A DNA stretch of 64,000 nucleotides from Agarophyton chilense (taxonomy: Eukaryota > Rhodophyta > Florideophyceae > Gracilariales > Gracilariaceae): NCBI GenBank assembly GCA_030374765.1, contig JARGXX010000016.1, forward strand, positions 806,001 through 870,000. The letters are read 5' to 3'. The first letter of the stretch is position 1. The number at the start of each line of letters is the position of its first letter. The position numbers and the translations under genes are program-made. Positions 1-9,233 of the stretch are shown one piece after another. The notes under the pieces were generated by a model. The model was given only the letters and a program-made list of their open reading frames with translations, was not told where the DNA came from and did no database searches.

Positions 1-579
1 ATGCTGCGCTTCCAGGCTTGAAGAGTCAATCGTAATGGCTCCGGAGAAGATTAAATTATGATAGACTTCGTGCAGCATTACGGTAACAATGTCGTACACG
101 TCATCCGGGGTGTGTTCTTGTAGGTTGACATGCCAAGGAGTGGCATGATTTACCTTTACCAACACATCGTACTTGTCGAAACCTGTCTCACGGGCGTTCA
201 AATCGACGGAGGTCATAGCTTCTGCAGCAGCAATGGGTAACAGTTCCCGGTCAGGAGAGGCATCAAAACGGACGAAGAGCACACCTCCACCAGTTGCCAG
301 TGCATTAGGCGGTCCCAAGTCTGTAAACGTGACGCGAGTGTTTACGACAACCTTCGAAGTCCATGCATTAGATAATATATTGAAAGCGTATTGCAAAGCG
401 GGAAAGACATTAGAATCGTTGTGGATTCCATAAATATCAACGCGGTAAGTGGATGCGTTTCCGAAGGCGTGCAAGGTTCTGGCATAGTGTGTATCCGATG
501 CAGGCTTATCGATTTGCGCGCATACTACATGCATCAACTTCAACGTCAGCAGCAGTGCTGCGATGGGCACAGAGCGCAT
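1..579 (-). CDS. Secreted zinc-metalloprotease-like protein, C-terminal part beyond the window
   Basis: The minus strand is open from an ATG at 579 to the left edge (193 codons, no stop), so the gene continues outside. Residues 1-21 look like a signal peptide (hydrophobic LLLTLKL core, cleavage plausible after VCA). Two N-glycosylation sequons follow near residues 41 and 54. Residues 60-190 follow the layout of a family of secreted bacterial-type metallopeptidases: a VTFTDLG strand, an FVRF segment, a Y-D-[IF]-V-T-V-[MV]-L-H-E run, then the zinc motif HEVYH at 170-174 followed by NLIFSG. In that family the motif is usually HExGHxLGF; here Y replaces the usual G. Only the first two zinc ligands and the catalytic Glu fall in the window; a third ligand would lie beyond it. 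The likely role is extracellular protein cleavage, but substrate and activity are unknown. No intron is needed to read the frame. Confidence 0.72.
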   Translation of the reverse strand, partial: MRSVPIAALLLTLKLMHVVCAQIDKPASDTHYARTLHAFGNASTYRVDIYGIHNDSNVFPALQYAFNILSNAWTSKVVVNTRVTFTDLGPPNALATGGGVLFVRFDASPDRELLPIAAAEAMTSVDLNARETGFDKYDVLVKVNHATPWHVNLQEHTPDDVYDIVTVMLHEVYHNLIFSGAITIDSSSLEAQH

Positions 580-1144
580 GGGAGCAGAAAGATACAGCTC
601 CTCAACTAAGGCTCATGCGCGGGAATAGCGAACGCAGCCGCGGATTCGGTAAGGAAAGGAGTGAAATCAAGCCTGGGAGACGGTTGCGGGGCGTAGAGGG
701 TCATGCTCTTGGAGGAGGCTATGGGCCGTGCAGATTCAGAATGGACTGTTGTGTATGGTGGGAATGAACAGCCACGCGGGGCAGACGGTGACGAGCGCGT
801 TCAAAGGCATGAAGAGGGCGTTAGCAGCGCGGAACTGGCAACGTACAGGCGGCGGCAATGCATAAGAGGGGGGTTGCTCTCCATAACGCGCGCGACGGCT
901 TTCGCCACATTCTCCATGGACTTCGATACGGTCATGACGTCGGGGCAAGACCTGAATGCGAGGTGACAAGTCTCGGCTTTCGGGTTTGTCACAGGGTTTC
1001 TAAAGTTTCTGAAGTTGAGTTGGCATCTTTCTTGCCCTGGTGCTGAACACGTCACACGGCGCGGATTACGTACTGCATTAATCTGTCCACGTCGAGCAGA
1101 ACACATGCCCGCCTGTTGACAGGAACGTTTCAAAATTTGAGGAC
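580..1144. other. Intergenic region between divergent genes, no gene recognised
   Basis: This stretch separates the start of the minus-strand protease-like gene from the plus-strand polyproline gene, so it must hold both promoters. Only short overlapping open frames without recognisable products are present. I see no clear TATA box. Confidence 0.5.
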
Positions 1145-1333
1145 ATGAGGATAGATACTCATCCATTCCCAGAATCATTCTCCGTCCGTCCCCCTTCGTG
1201 TCCTCCCTTGTGCCGCGCCGCATCCCTGCTTCCGTCTGACGTCAATTCCCTGCTCTCCACGCTCTCCACTACCGCTAGCCCTACCACCAGCCCTCCTTGT
1301 TCGCTGCACCCCTTCCGCTCACAACCATCCGCC

Positions 1334-2632
1334 ATGGTGGACCCCATGATTGTTCTGGGCGCCGCTGCTACCGCCAAGCTGACTGGTGATCGTTTGGTCC
1401 GAGAATTCGTCGAGTATATCCGTCGCAACACTCGGGTGCGCGAGCATGCTCTGCGTACTCCCATTCCTCTCCAGCGAAACCGTCAACGTCTCTCTCGCAC
1501 CATGAAGCAATCAGCCACAACTGGCTCTTCCTCCAGCAGAAAACGACAACCGTCTCGTCGCTCAAAGAGACTTTCCCTTCTCACGGACGCTGACCTTGAG
1601 GCAGAGCTTGAGAATCGCCGCCGCCGCCGTGCTAAAGAGCGTTCTAATTATTCCCGTGCAATGCCGTCTGACAAGCTGGCGACTTTGGAATCTGAATTGC
1701 TTCGCCTACGTCGCGAGCTGTCCCGCATCGATGGCTCCAACGCTGTATCTCGCTCGCAGCCACTGCGTCCAGTTACTAGCAATGTACCACGTCTTTCGCC
1801 TTGCATCCCAAACACCTCCTTATCGCCGCCATCACAAACAACTCACATAATCCCAACGACACCACTACCGCCATCCTCAGTGACCCCGGCCCTCGCGGCT
1901 CCTTCTAAAGCTCCCCGTTCCGGGGGTCCACCTCCACCCCCGCCTCCGCCTCCGCCGATGGCTAGCGGAAATGTATCTTCTTCAATTGATCCAGAACGCC
2001 AAAAACAAGAGAAGATAGAACGACAAAAAAGACGTGAAGCAAAGAAAAAAGAGCGGGAAGAAGCGCAATCCAAACAGAAGCTGACGCTTGCAGATATTAT
2101 TCGCTCTGCTGGACCAGACCCTACACGGCACCTCAAACCAGCGTCAAAGAAGGCTGCTGACGAAGAGCGAGAAAAATATGAGCAGGAATTGAAGGAAAGA
2201 GAAGAGAGGGAAAAAACAGAAGAACAGCAGCGAGTCGAAGCTGAGAAGAAAGCACTCTTGGACATGAGCAAACGATTATCCCCGAGTCCGGTTCAAGGAG
2301 ATAAGGGGAAATCTATGGAAAAAGAAATCTCGACTGATGAGGAGTCTTCCAGGGGAAAGGAAAAAATCATAACACTCATTGAAGACAAACAAGAACAGAA
2401 TGACTGGTCGAAAAACAGCGGAAAGCCAAAGGATACGCCAGCTAAAACAACAAAGCAAGAGATGGATAAAACGAAGAGAGATGTAGGTGTTTCAATAGAA
2501 GAAAAGAGAATCAGTGACTCCACCGCTAGATCAGAGGCACGTGGTTCGTCCACAAGGGTTACAAAGGATGAAAAAAGCTCAGGAACTGCTCCATCTACGA
2601 AGAGGACGGCGACTTCCACCAAACCCCCGTAG
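1334..2632 (+). CDS. Polyproline and coiled-coil protein with a WH2-like motif
   Basis: The frame is open from 1145, but the likely start is the ATG at 1334. It has a good context (CCGCCATGG), and the 189 bases before it are pyrimidine-rich and low in complexity, like a leader. The protein would be 432 residues. Residues 3-12 are hydrophobic. A basic, Ser-rich stretch follows, then a charged helix at about 84-133 rich in Leu/Glu/Arg. A ten-proline run lies at 199-208. A long Lys/Glu coiled-coil-like helix covers 219-313, and the last 120 residues are polar and disordered. Between polyproline and helix, residues 252-270 (LADIIRSAG...HLKPA) resemble an actin-binding WH2 motif. Polyproline followed by WH2 is the layout of profilin/actin regulators, and MTFR1-type mitochondrial proteins are similar. 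An actin or organelle-positioning role is inference; the family is not recognised. Confidence 0.7.
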   Translation: MVDPMIVLGAAATAKLTGDRLVREFVEYIRRNTRVREHALRTPIPLQRNRQRLSRTMKQSATTGSSSSRKRQPSRRSKRLSLLTDADLEAELENRRRRRAKERSNYSRAMPSDKLATLESELLRLRRELSRIDGSNAVSRSQPLRPVTSNVPRLSPCIPNTSLSPPSQTTHIIPTTPLPPSSVTPALAAPSKAPRSGGPPPPPPPPPPMASGNVSSSIDPERQKQEKIERQKRREAKKKEREEAQSKQKLTLADIIRSAGPDPTRHLKPASKKAADEEREKYEQELKEREEREKTEEQQRVEAEKKALLDMSKRLSPSPVQGDKGKSMEKEISTDEESSRGKEKIITLIEDKQEQNDWSKNSGKPKDTPAKTTKQEMDKTKRDVGVSIEEKRISDSTARSEARGSSTRVTKDEKSSGTAPSTKRTATSTKPP

Positions 2633-2971
2633 CTGGTGGAAATCATCAAGTAATACGCCATTGGGTCGTTTTGTGTCTGAAAGTTGAAGTGTGGAACTAT
2701 CTAGGATGCGAGCTTTATTTTTACTTGTCTGAGGCTGCAGTCGGAGCTCACGAGGATACAGGGCTCCTCAAGACTCAGGCTTGCTTTTCTTGCCTTCGGT
2801 CAGTATAGTTTGTGCAAAGGTTTTGTGGTGACGGAGATTTATCAACATACCAATCAAATCAAGCAAACGTACACCAAGATGATCTCCGAGGGACATCATT
2901 TTTAGAAGCAGTCCATATGCAGGTAAGTAACTCTATCTCCATGTGAAGGCAAAAATCAAGTCTTCAAGTCC
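2633..2971. other. 3' regions of two convergent genes
   Basis: The plus-strand polyproline gene and the minus-strand cupin gene end facing each other across about 340 bases. Nothing coding is visible, so this is presumably two overlapping or abutting 3' untranslated regions. Confidence 0.5.
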
Positions 2972-3310
2972 TCAGTTCTCTTTCCACTTTATGGCAAGCC
3001 AGACTGTCGGCTGTGAGGTATCTGTCCATGAAACTTTGTGTTTGGTGTGGGCCGGAATGACAACGAAATTTCCGGAGTTCATGCGTATTGGTTTATCACT
3101 CCCCTCAAAGAGCAGATCAGCGGCTCCTTTCAATACGCAACAAAATTCAGTTTCGTCTTGATCGTACCAGTCTACAGACACTTGCCCAGTTGATATGATT
3201 TTTTCGATGATGAACTTTTCATTCTTCACAAGCACTTGAAAGAGTTCTTCGGGAAGGCGGTTTGGAACACTTTGGAACAAATCCCCTATCGATTGTTTCG
3301 AGAGTGACAT
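2972..3310 (-). CDS. Small cupin-domain protein, bacterial type
   Basis: The ATG at 3310 gives 112 residues and the whole product is one cupin barrel. An N-terminal helix (LFQSVPNRLPEELFQVL) leads into EKIISTGQ. The first cupin motif is at about 48-66 (WYDQDETEF...KGAADLLFEG) and the second at about 80-95 (GNFVVIPAHTKHKVSW), ending VWLAIKW. This matches a compact family of single-domain cupins very common in bacteria, annotated as cupin or phosphomannose-isomerase-type barrels. The reaction is not known for most members. The metal ligands usual in cupins (two His and Glu, then His) are only partly present, with H88 and H91 in the second motif. The frame is intronless and convergent with its left neighbour. 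It may be an old transfer from bacteria, which only a tree could show. Confidence 0.8.
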   Translation of the reverse strand: MSLSKQSIGDLFQSVPNRLPEELFQVLVKNEKFIIEKIISTGQVSVDWYDQDETEFCCVLKGAADLLFEGSDKPIRMNSGNFVVIPAHTKHKVSWTDTSQPTVWLAIKWKEN

Positions 3311-5239
3311 GGAGGAAAGGGTGTGCTTGTGCACCAATCCTTTTCAGCTACCTTCTACTTCGCCGTAGTTGTGATTTCTCGACACTAATGTGATTCGATG
3401 CTTTCGAAAATTGGAAGAAGGAATACACTATGTACCGACGGTAACCTATTGCGCGGCTTCCATGAGAGGAAGTCTTTGACTCGTTGCTCGAAGGTTTTCG
3501 ATTATGTGTTGATGAAATCCTCACGAACTATGGGTCATGAGAGCACACCTTTTCAATTACCGCGGAAGGATGGTAATTACCAGGGTTCTGCTGAGTACCA
3601 AAACAGTAACCATCGCTCTTCCTCCTGTTCCAAAGGTACTCAAACCCTTCCGAATGGGACACAGTTCTGAACATTGAGCTTCTCAGCCATGGCTTATTTC
3701 GAAGCTGCCTAGCTAGCCTCCCATATTCTGGACGACGAGGCGTTGGTTCAGCGTAGCGGGGGCATAAGTTTCTGATTCTGCTGTAGAGGCCTCGTTCCTT
3801 TGTTCCTCTCCTAGCCTCTCCTAGTTCTTCATGGTGGTGAGACGAAGAAAACCTGCCTGGCTTGGACCAAGGTCAAGTGTGGACTTTTCGGGGGCTCAGT
3901 CAAGAGAGAGGCCCCTGTGATTAAACGCTACCATTGTTTTGTCAGTTAGCACGTCCAATGCGAAGCTAGATGGATTGGTACTGTTGATACTCCATCGCTG
4001 GGATCACCTCGGGGGTGGGGAATAACTCATCCAAATTTACGTGTGTATGTGCTCGTATTCACAATATGCTCGATTCGCCGGTGCCTTCGTGGACAAGGCC
4101 ATCGATTCTCGTGAAGTTCCGAGTCGCAAAACGTTTGCAATTGCACCGTTTGAGATCCTTCGCTTTGTCTGGTGAAGACTATCAAAGTTGCGTCTATTCT
4201 TACGTCAAAGGGAATGTAGCTCCTGCCTTGGAAGCAATCAGAATGCTACTTTTCTTTTTCGCAGAGTACGTGGCCTCCTCTTTTTAAGAAGGTCAGCCCT
4301 AGCTGGTCCCCGTAGGCGTCCCAACCTCCAACTCATTTCGATCCAGGCCTCAGTGATTCGAATCGGAGATAGTTTCACCTCGCTAAAGCGAAAAATGTAC
4401 CCTTCTCGCATTTTCAAGACATTGTTCCATGAATTGACTCGCGAAGCCAGTCTTCGGCAAAACCCCTGTGGGAAAGGGTAGTGGTGGAGGCGTGGCCGAA
4501 ATGGAATCACTTTTGTGTAGCCATGCATTCTCGCGACGTGGTAGCCAAACTCCCCTGCAGCGAAAGTCGGGGGAAGTGCTTGTACAATATGTTTGTTTCA
4601 CTCTGCGCTCTAGATGGTTTGCTAGAGTGACTCGTCCGTGGGTAGAAAACATTTACATCTCATTGGGTTGAACCTGAAATCCCAATTTGCGCTGATGTCA
4701 AATTCAGCAGCTTCGATAGAACTCAAATTGCGGCATGAGAAAGCGGCCGTGAAAAGACCGTACCAATTTGCGTGCGAGTTTGTACTCTGCCGTCTGCACT
4801 CCTCAATACACGCCATCGCCACGATCCCTACGCGGTAGGTTTGAGATACATCGAAAACCGAGTGACCCGATATCGCACGAGGTTTTCGATATAACGTGCT
4901 TATCGCACTGCTGGCCAGTTCTGGCCAATGACGGCAACGCAGCGATGACAAACACACCTCATTCTTCATGCGAGTGCAATGCATCCGGAGAATGCATAAT
5001 ACACTATTTCTATCCTGCCTTCCGACGACCGAGTTGGCGAGGAGAGGGATGACCGACAGCGAAGAGAGCGCAGCGAGAGAAGGAAAGCGTCGCAGCCCGT
5101 GGTGTGCATAGCTTTTGAGCATTTGAAGAATACGAATAAAGGCCCGATTTGATATCACATTCGTCCCGATTTGACATCACACTCAAGCGAGTGAGATAAC
5201 TGTAAACGTCATATCCGTTCGAAGAAATTAGGGAACACA
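3311..5239. other. About 1.9 kb without a recognisable gene
   Basis: The short frames here overlap in all phases and none shows a domain, biased composition or good start context. The longest (minus strand, about 4622-5158) reads as random sequence. The region ends at the target-site duplication of the copia element. It may hold the cupin promoter, untranslated regions or an unrecognised spliced gene. Confidence 0.45.
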
Positions 5240-5244
5240 ACGCG

Positions 5245-5427
5245 TGTGACGCAATATGACACGCGCACACTGGGTGCAAATATCAGTGCCAATCACCGGG
5301 CCACTTGACAGTGGCGGGGCCGACACAAGCACCCGTTTGGGTGTACAAATAAACGAGCGACGGCGGCGGTGCCTCGCCGGAAACAGGGGGGGGAGGGGGG
5401 GGGCGGACGACCGATCGTCACGCTACA
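5245..5427 (+). repeat. Copia-C 5' LTR
   Basis: Starts TGTGACGC and ends ACGCTACA. It carries a TACAAATAAA stretch usable as TATA box or poly(A) signal, then a long G run (about 5384-5403) near the right end. It matches 22258-22433 closely. Confidence 0.93.
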
Positions 5428-6075
5428 TAGTAGCATCGCCCTGGGGACAACGATTCTCCCAGGGCGCGCGCATCCCCAGCTCTCTCTCCCGCACATACTC
5501 CCTCGCATTCCCCCTTTTGCGCCTTACCCCAACCGCTGCTTTGCACACATTCGACCCTTCCGCACTTTCTAAGGCTGCAAGGCGCGAACGCGTTCCCGTT
5601 TGCATTCAATCGCTGCAGAAGTTTGCCCGTCGATGCGAAACTGAACGTGGTACCTTTTTTTCTCATCATTGACAGCGTGCATCACTTCCGCTCAGGGCGG
5701 TAATACTTTGTGACTTACTCATAATCAACATGCCGAAACACACTTCCGCCTACGACCAACCTCAACCGTGAGGCAGTCGACCGATAATAATTCGCTCTCA
5801 ATTTGAAGAGTCAGTGCAACTACGCAATATGCCTTCATCACAATTGTTAGCCACAGTGGACTCCCTGTATCTTTAAGGTTGAAGTCCCGTGCAGGTCTCT
5901 GCCTAGTCAGGGGGTTAGCTGCCAAAGACCGGGGACCTCTGGCTACGATATTGAGCTAGATTACCTAGTGTTGGTCAAGGCGCCTCATGTTAGGACACTG
6001 CTACCCCTTTAGTGGACAGGTGAAGAACAAGATTAAGAAGAAGTAGAAGAAGAAGGAGGAGAGAAGCTAAGAAGT
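5428..6075 (+). other. Copia-C leader between 5' LTR and gag
   Basis: About 650 bases without a recognisable product. The sequence after the LTR (TAGTAGCATCGCC) is only a weak candidate primer-binding site. The last 45 bases before gag are an AAG/GAG-rich purine tract. Confidence 0.55.
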
Positions 6076-6380
6076 ATGGAACCTACGAAGAACGAAGAAC
6101 GTTGGAGGTTCCCAAGACTTACGGGACCTCACGACTATTACACATGGCTTATCTACGTCCGCAATCCTATGCATGCTGACACAACTTTACATGTATTGGA
6201 TGAAGATCACCCCGCCGAAAGTGCAAGTCAACAAGCACGACGAAGGTGGCATGATCACAATCGCAAAGCTCGGTCCACAAACGTACTAAATCTCGGACTG
6301 GAACCAATCGTAACAGTCAGCTCCATTTTTGAACAGGCTTCGTCTACGGCAAGAGAGGTATGGCAGAAGCTAGAAAGCAA
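6076..6380 (+). pseudogene. Copia-C gag, N-terminal part
   Basis: An ATG at 6076 follows a purine-rich leader. The product has the usual copia gag opening (WRFPRLTG...YYTWL, then a basic stretch and a W-x-K-L motif). It is interrupted at 6381 by the Gypsy-1 LTR; the rest of gag resumes after 18180. Confidence 0.75.
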
Positions 6381-7295
6381 TGTGGAGCAAAACCCGGTGA
6401 CGGGAAGTGCTCTCAAGGTGTTCGAAGCCTTGCTCCCTGGGGGAGGCAGACTCAGAGACAGAGCCCTCCGTTCCACCCGTAGTGTGGGGTGTAACTCCCA
6501 CGGGGGATTCCGGCAGTACCGACGGAGGTGAGGGGTAGAAACTGTTGGATCGGGAATGGGTATGGGTATCCCAAAGAATGGGGGAAAATCCGGCGAAGAG
6601 GAAAAACGGGGTGAGGGTCGGGCACTAACAGGCACCGGACCCGAGAACCAGAAAAGGGGCGAAACAACAAAAGAAACCCAATACAGGGGCGAAAACCTGT
6701 CCTCGAAAGGAAACACAAAAAGCACGCAACAAGTAAGCAGAACCCCCACGGGGTATCGTGCACGCAGGTCGTCTGAGCGGTCCCAAGGGGGTGGTTGCAC
6801 GGAACCCAAACGTGGGCACTCTCCAAGTGGAGTCGTGTCCCTACGCAGGCGTTGCTAACCAGAGCCCGTTCCGGGTTGTAAGGCCGAAACGATGGCGACG
6901 AAGAACCTCTAAAGGTATCGAAGACCAACCTTGGTTACCATTCACTCTGAGCTTCGGACTGTCAGATCTGATCTCCCTAAGTAGGGCCCACTAACTAAAC
7001 TCTACAGTAGTGCACACCTGCTCAGGGCCATACACGTGGAGATCCAACTGTCAGGGCCCAAAAGTCCAACGTTCTAACAAATATCCGAAAATCGGTGCCA
7101 AAATTAAGCCACGTGTATCACGGGGCCAATCCAACCATGGGCCATCCGAACTTTCCCTTAAAGGCGAACTCTAACCAGAAAACAGTGCCACCTCAGCACA
7201 CCTTAGAGGGGATCATAATCATAACCCTCGGAGGGTTCAATCCTCATTCTATGAGTTGCATCTTCAAGTATCCCCTAACTGGGCGTTGCTCTACA
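6381..7295 (-). repeat. Gypsy-1 3' LTR (915 bp)
   Basis: Nearly identical to 17268-18180. The boundaries follow from where the two copies stop matching and from the AGCAA duplication just outside. Confidence 0.95.
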
Positions 7296-7308
7296 TCTCC
7301 CCCTCCTT
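7296..7308 (-). promoter_or_regulatory. Gypsy-1 polypurine tract
   Basis: On the minus strand AAGGAGGGGGAGA lies directly against the TGTAG start of the 3' LTR, the standard site for plus-strand DNA priming. Confidence 0.8.
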
Positions 7309-7376
7309 AAGACGAGGAAGAACATTCCGAGCCGCGGGTGTCTAGCTTTCCGATCACTATACATACTTCTATCCCA

Positions 7377-9233
7377 ATGGGGTCCTTCACCACCTCTGAG
7401 GATCGCCACAAAACCGGCACATCGGTACAACTTTCTTCTACTCCTCCGACTTTCGGCGATAAGCAACTTCCCGCAACAGCGGTCTCAACCAGCCCTCTCA
7501 AGGGAATGAACCCATACGTCATCAACCCACTCTCGGGGCCATCGGCCTCCGCGCCGGCGGAAAACGAAGCTCCCCAGCAGGGTGGATATTTCTCCGGTTT
7601 GGATGCGGCTCCGTCAGGTACCGAACCTTCCGCCTCGGCGGGCAACCGAAATCCTCAGGAGGATTTGGACATTAACGCGGTGGCGTGGAACTCCGCTCAT
7701 GCGATGCCCTTGGTAGCAAACTCCAGAGGTTGGATCTCAAACGAATCCTTGCGAAGGTGGAGTCCCCTTACCGATCCGGTGATATATTCCCGCGCTCCGT
7801 GGTTCCATCCGACAGCGGTTCGCGACGATGAGCTCATCGACTCCTACGTGGAGGACGGCTTATTGCCGGGTGGCCTACCTGTCGAGGTTGTACGTTCTCC
7901 CGATTGGAGGGCGCGGGTAGCCATAGAGCCTCAGTATCTATACCGCAGTCGCGGGGAGTCCCTGGACAAGGCGCGCGCAGCGATGGCAGCTCTGGCCTAC
8001 CAGCGATTGGAGAGGTCACGCTTTGACCATCTGGTTCCCCCGGAGTACGGGTTCGATGTCGCCTATTACCGCACGTACGGTGAGGTCTCCTACGGGGATA
8101 ACCTGGCAGCCTTTCCCGAAGCCGAGTTCCGCGGACCGGGTTTTCCTCTCCGAAAAGATATGCTCCAATGGAGTCGTCCCATCCTTCGGGCTGAATTCAG
8201 GTACCTTCAACGGCAGTTTACCCAGTATGGGTTCGATCGACGCGTGCGCTTCGAGCGCCGCTCGCGCTCCCGTTTCGGGTTCCTTGTCCCGTATCCTCAC
8301 GTGGAACTGGAGCGTATCCGTAACATGGCGAAGGTTGGGCGATTTGTGCCACTTCCAGCTTGGTGGAGTAAGGTCGATGTCCCCCGAGGGTGCTTTTCTG
8401 AACTGCCCCCATGCATCTACTATATCGGGTCTCGTTTGATGCACGACCCGAACTCAGGATACTGGGCCCTCGTTGCAGCCGAGTGGGCAGTCCGCGTAGC
8501 GGCGCACCTCCTCTTGGATGCTCATGACCATTTCCGTATCTGGTATATTCCTCCGATGCTACGGACCATCATGCGTCAGATCGACTTTGTCCCAGCGTTG
8601 GGTTCGGCCAGCAACGTGCAGGACCTGTATCCAATCTTGGACGTGATCGACAACACCCAATGGGATCGAGTTCCAGTGGCAAATCAGCCTGCAGGGGAAG
8701 GATCCGCGCGAGACAAATCTCCTGGCCGGTACGCTCCGGGCTCCGGTAACTGGGTCTATTACAATCCCTTCGAAGGGGTTCGCATCAGCGCGGCGCAAGC
8801 ACGGGCGCTGATTGACTCGCCTCGACCGATGCCGGTGGGACACCCGACGGGGTTCATTTATACCGACGATTACGAGCACGAGCCTCCAGTAGACCTGGAC
8901 GATCCAGCGTTGGATAAAGACATGCCAGCTCCTAGTGGAGTACTCCCTGTGGAGCCATCTGCACCCTTCCAACCAGTGGGAACGACCTCAGCTGCGGCGG
9001 CGAATGCATCCGGTGGCGGTCCATCTGCTCCCCCCGGGTGGGGTGTGAACACCCTTGCGCAGGCGCCGGTTGCCACTCTGCAAGCGGACAGTGTGCGACA
9101 AGGCCTCGTGAACGCGGGCATTCCGATTCCCCCGGGTATGACGGATGTGAGCCAGATGTTGGCTTTCGCCTCACCGTACCATCAGGGTCAGAATCCCAAC
9201 GGTGGGGCGGGTCCCTCCTCGGGCTTTCCATAG
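7377..9233 (+). CDS. Long antisense open frame inside Gypsy-1, product unknown
   Basis: This frame runs opposite to gag and pol, between the 3' LTR and the integrase end. The first ATG at 7377 gives 618 residues; the frame is open a little further upstream without an ATG. Residues 1-100 are Ser/Pro/Ala-rich. Residues about 110-470 look folded, with many aromatic and Arg/Asp residues (for example WYIPPMLRTIMRQIDF). The tail, about 480-618, is Pro/Gly/Ala-rich. I recognise no catalytic motif, zinc finger or membrane segment. Antisense frames of this kind are known in some plant gypsy groups, where their role is unclear. Transcription could come from the neighbouring LTR. Six hundred codons without a stop in a young copy suggests selection, but this one copy cannot prove it. 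Confidence 0.6.
   Translation: MGSFTTSEDRHKTGTSVQLSSTPPTFGDKQLPATAVSTSPLKGMNPYVINPLSGPSASAPAENEAPQQGGYFSGLDAAPSGTEPSASAGNRNPQEDLDINAVAWNSAHAMPLVANSRGWISNESLRRWSPLTDPVIYSRAPWFHPTAVRDDELIDSYVEDGLLPGGLPVEVVRSPDWRARVAIEPQYLYRSRGESLDKARAAMAALAYQRLERSRFDHLVPPEYGFDVAYYRTYGEVSYGDNLAAFPEAEFRGPGFPLRKDMLQWSRPILRAEFRYLQRQFTQYGFDRRVRFERRSRSRFGFLVPYPHVELERIRNMAKVGRFVPLPAWWSKVDVPRGCFSELPPCIYYIGSRLMHDPNSGYWALVAAEWAVRVAAHLLLDAHDHFRIWYIPPMLRTIMRQIDFVPALGSASNVQDLYPILDVIDNTQWDRVPVANQPAGEGSARDKSPGRYAPGSGNWVYYNPFEGVRISAAQARALIDSPRPMPVGHPTGFIYTDDYEHEPPVDLDDPALDKDMPAPSGVLPVEPSAPFQPVGTTSAAAANASGGGPSAPPGWGVNTLAQAPVATLQADSVRQGLVNAGIPIPPGMTDVSQMLAFASPYHQGQNPNGGAGPSSGFP

Noticed and set aside
1962-2271. A poly-Gly, Ser/Phe-rich minus-strand frame
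   Set aside because: It is the complement of the polyproline and Lys/Glu helix codons of the real gene at 1334-2632.
4622-5158. A 178-codon minus-strand frame right of the cupin gene
   Set aside because: No domain, no biased composition, and no supporting context. Length alone is within chance for this base composition.
8016-8444. Minus-strand frames inside the antisense gypsy frame
   Set aside because: They are shadows of the 618-codon plus-strand frame and of no recognisable family.
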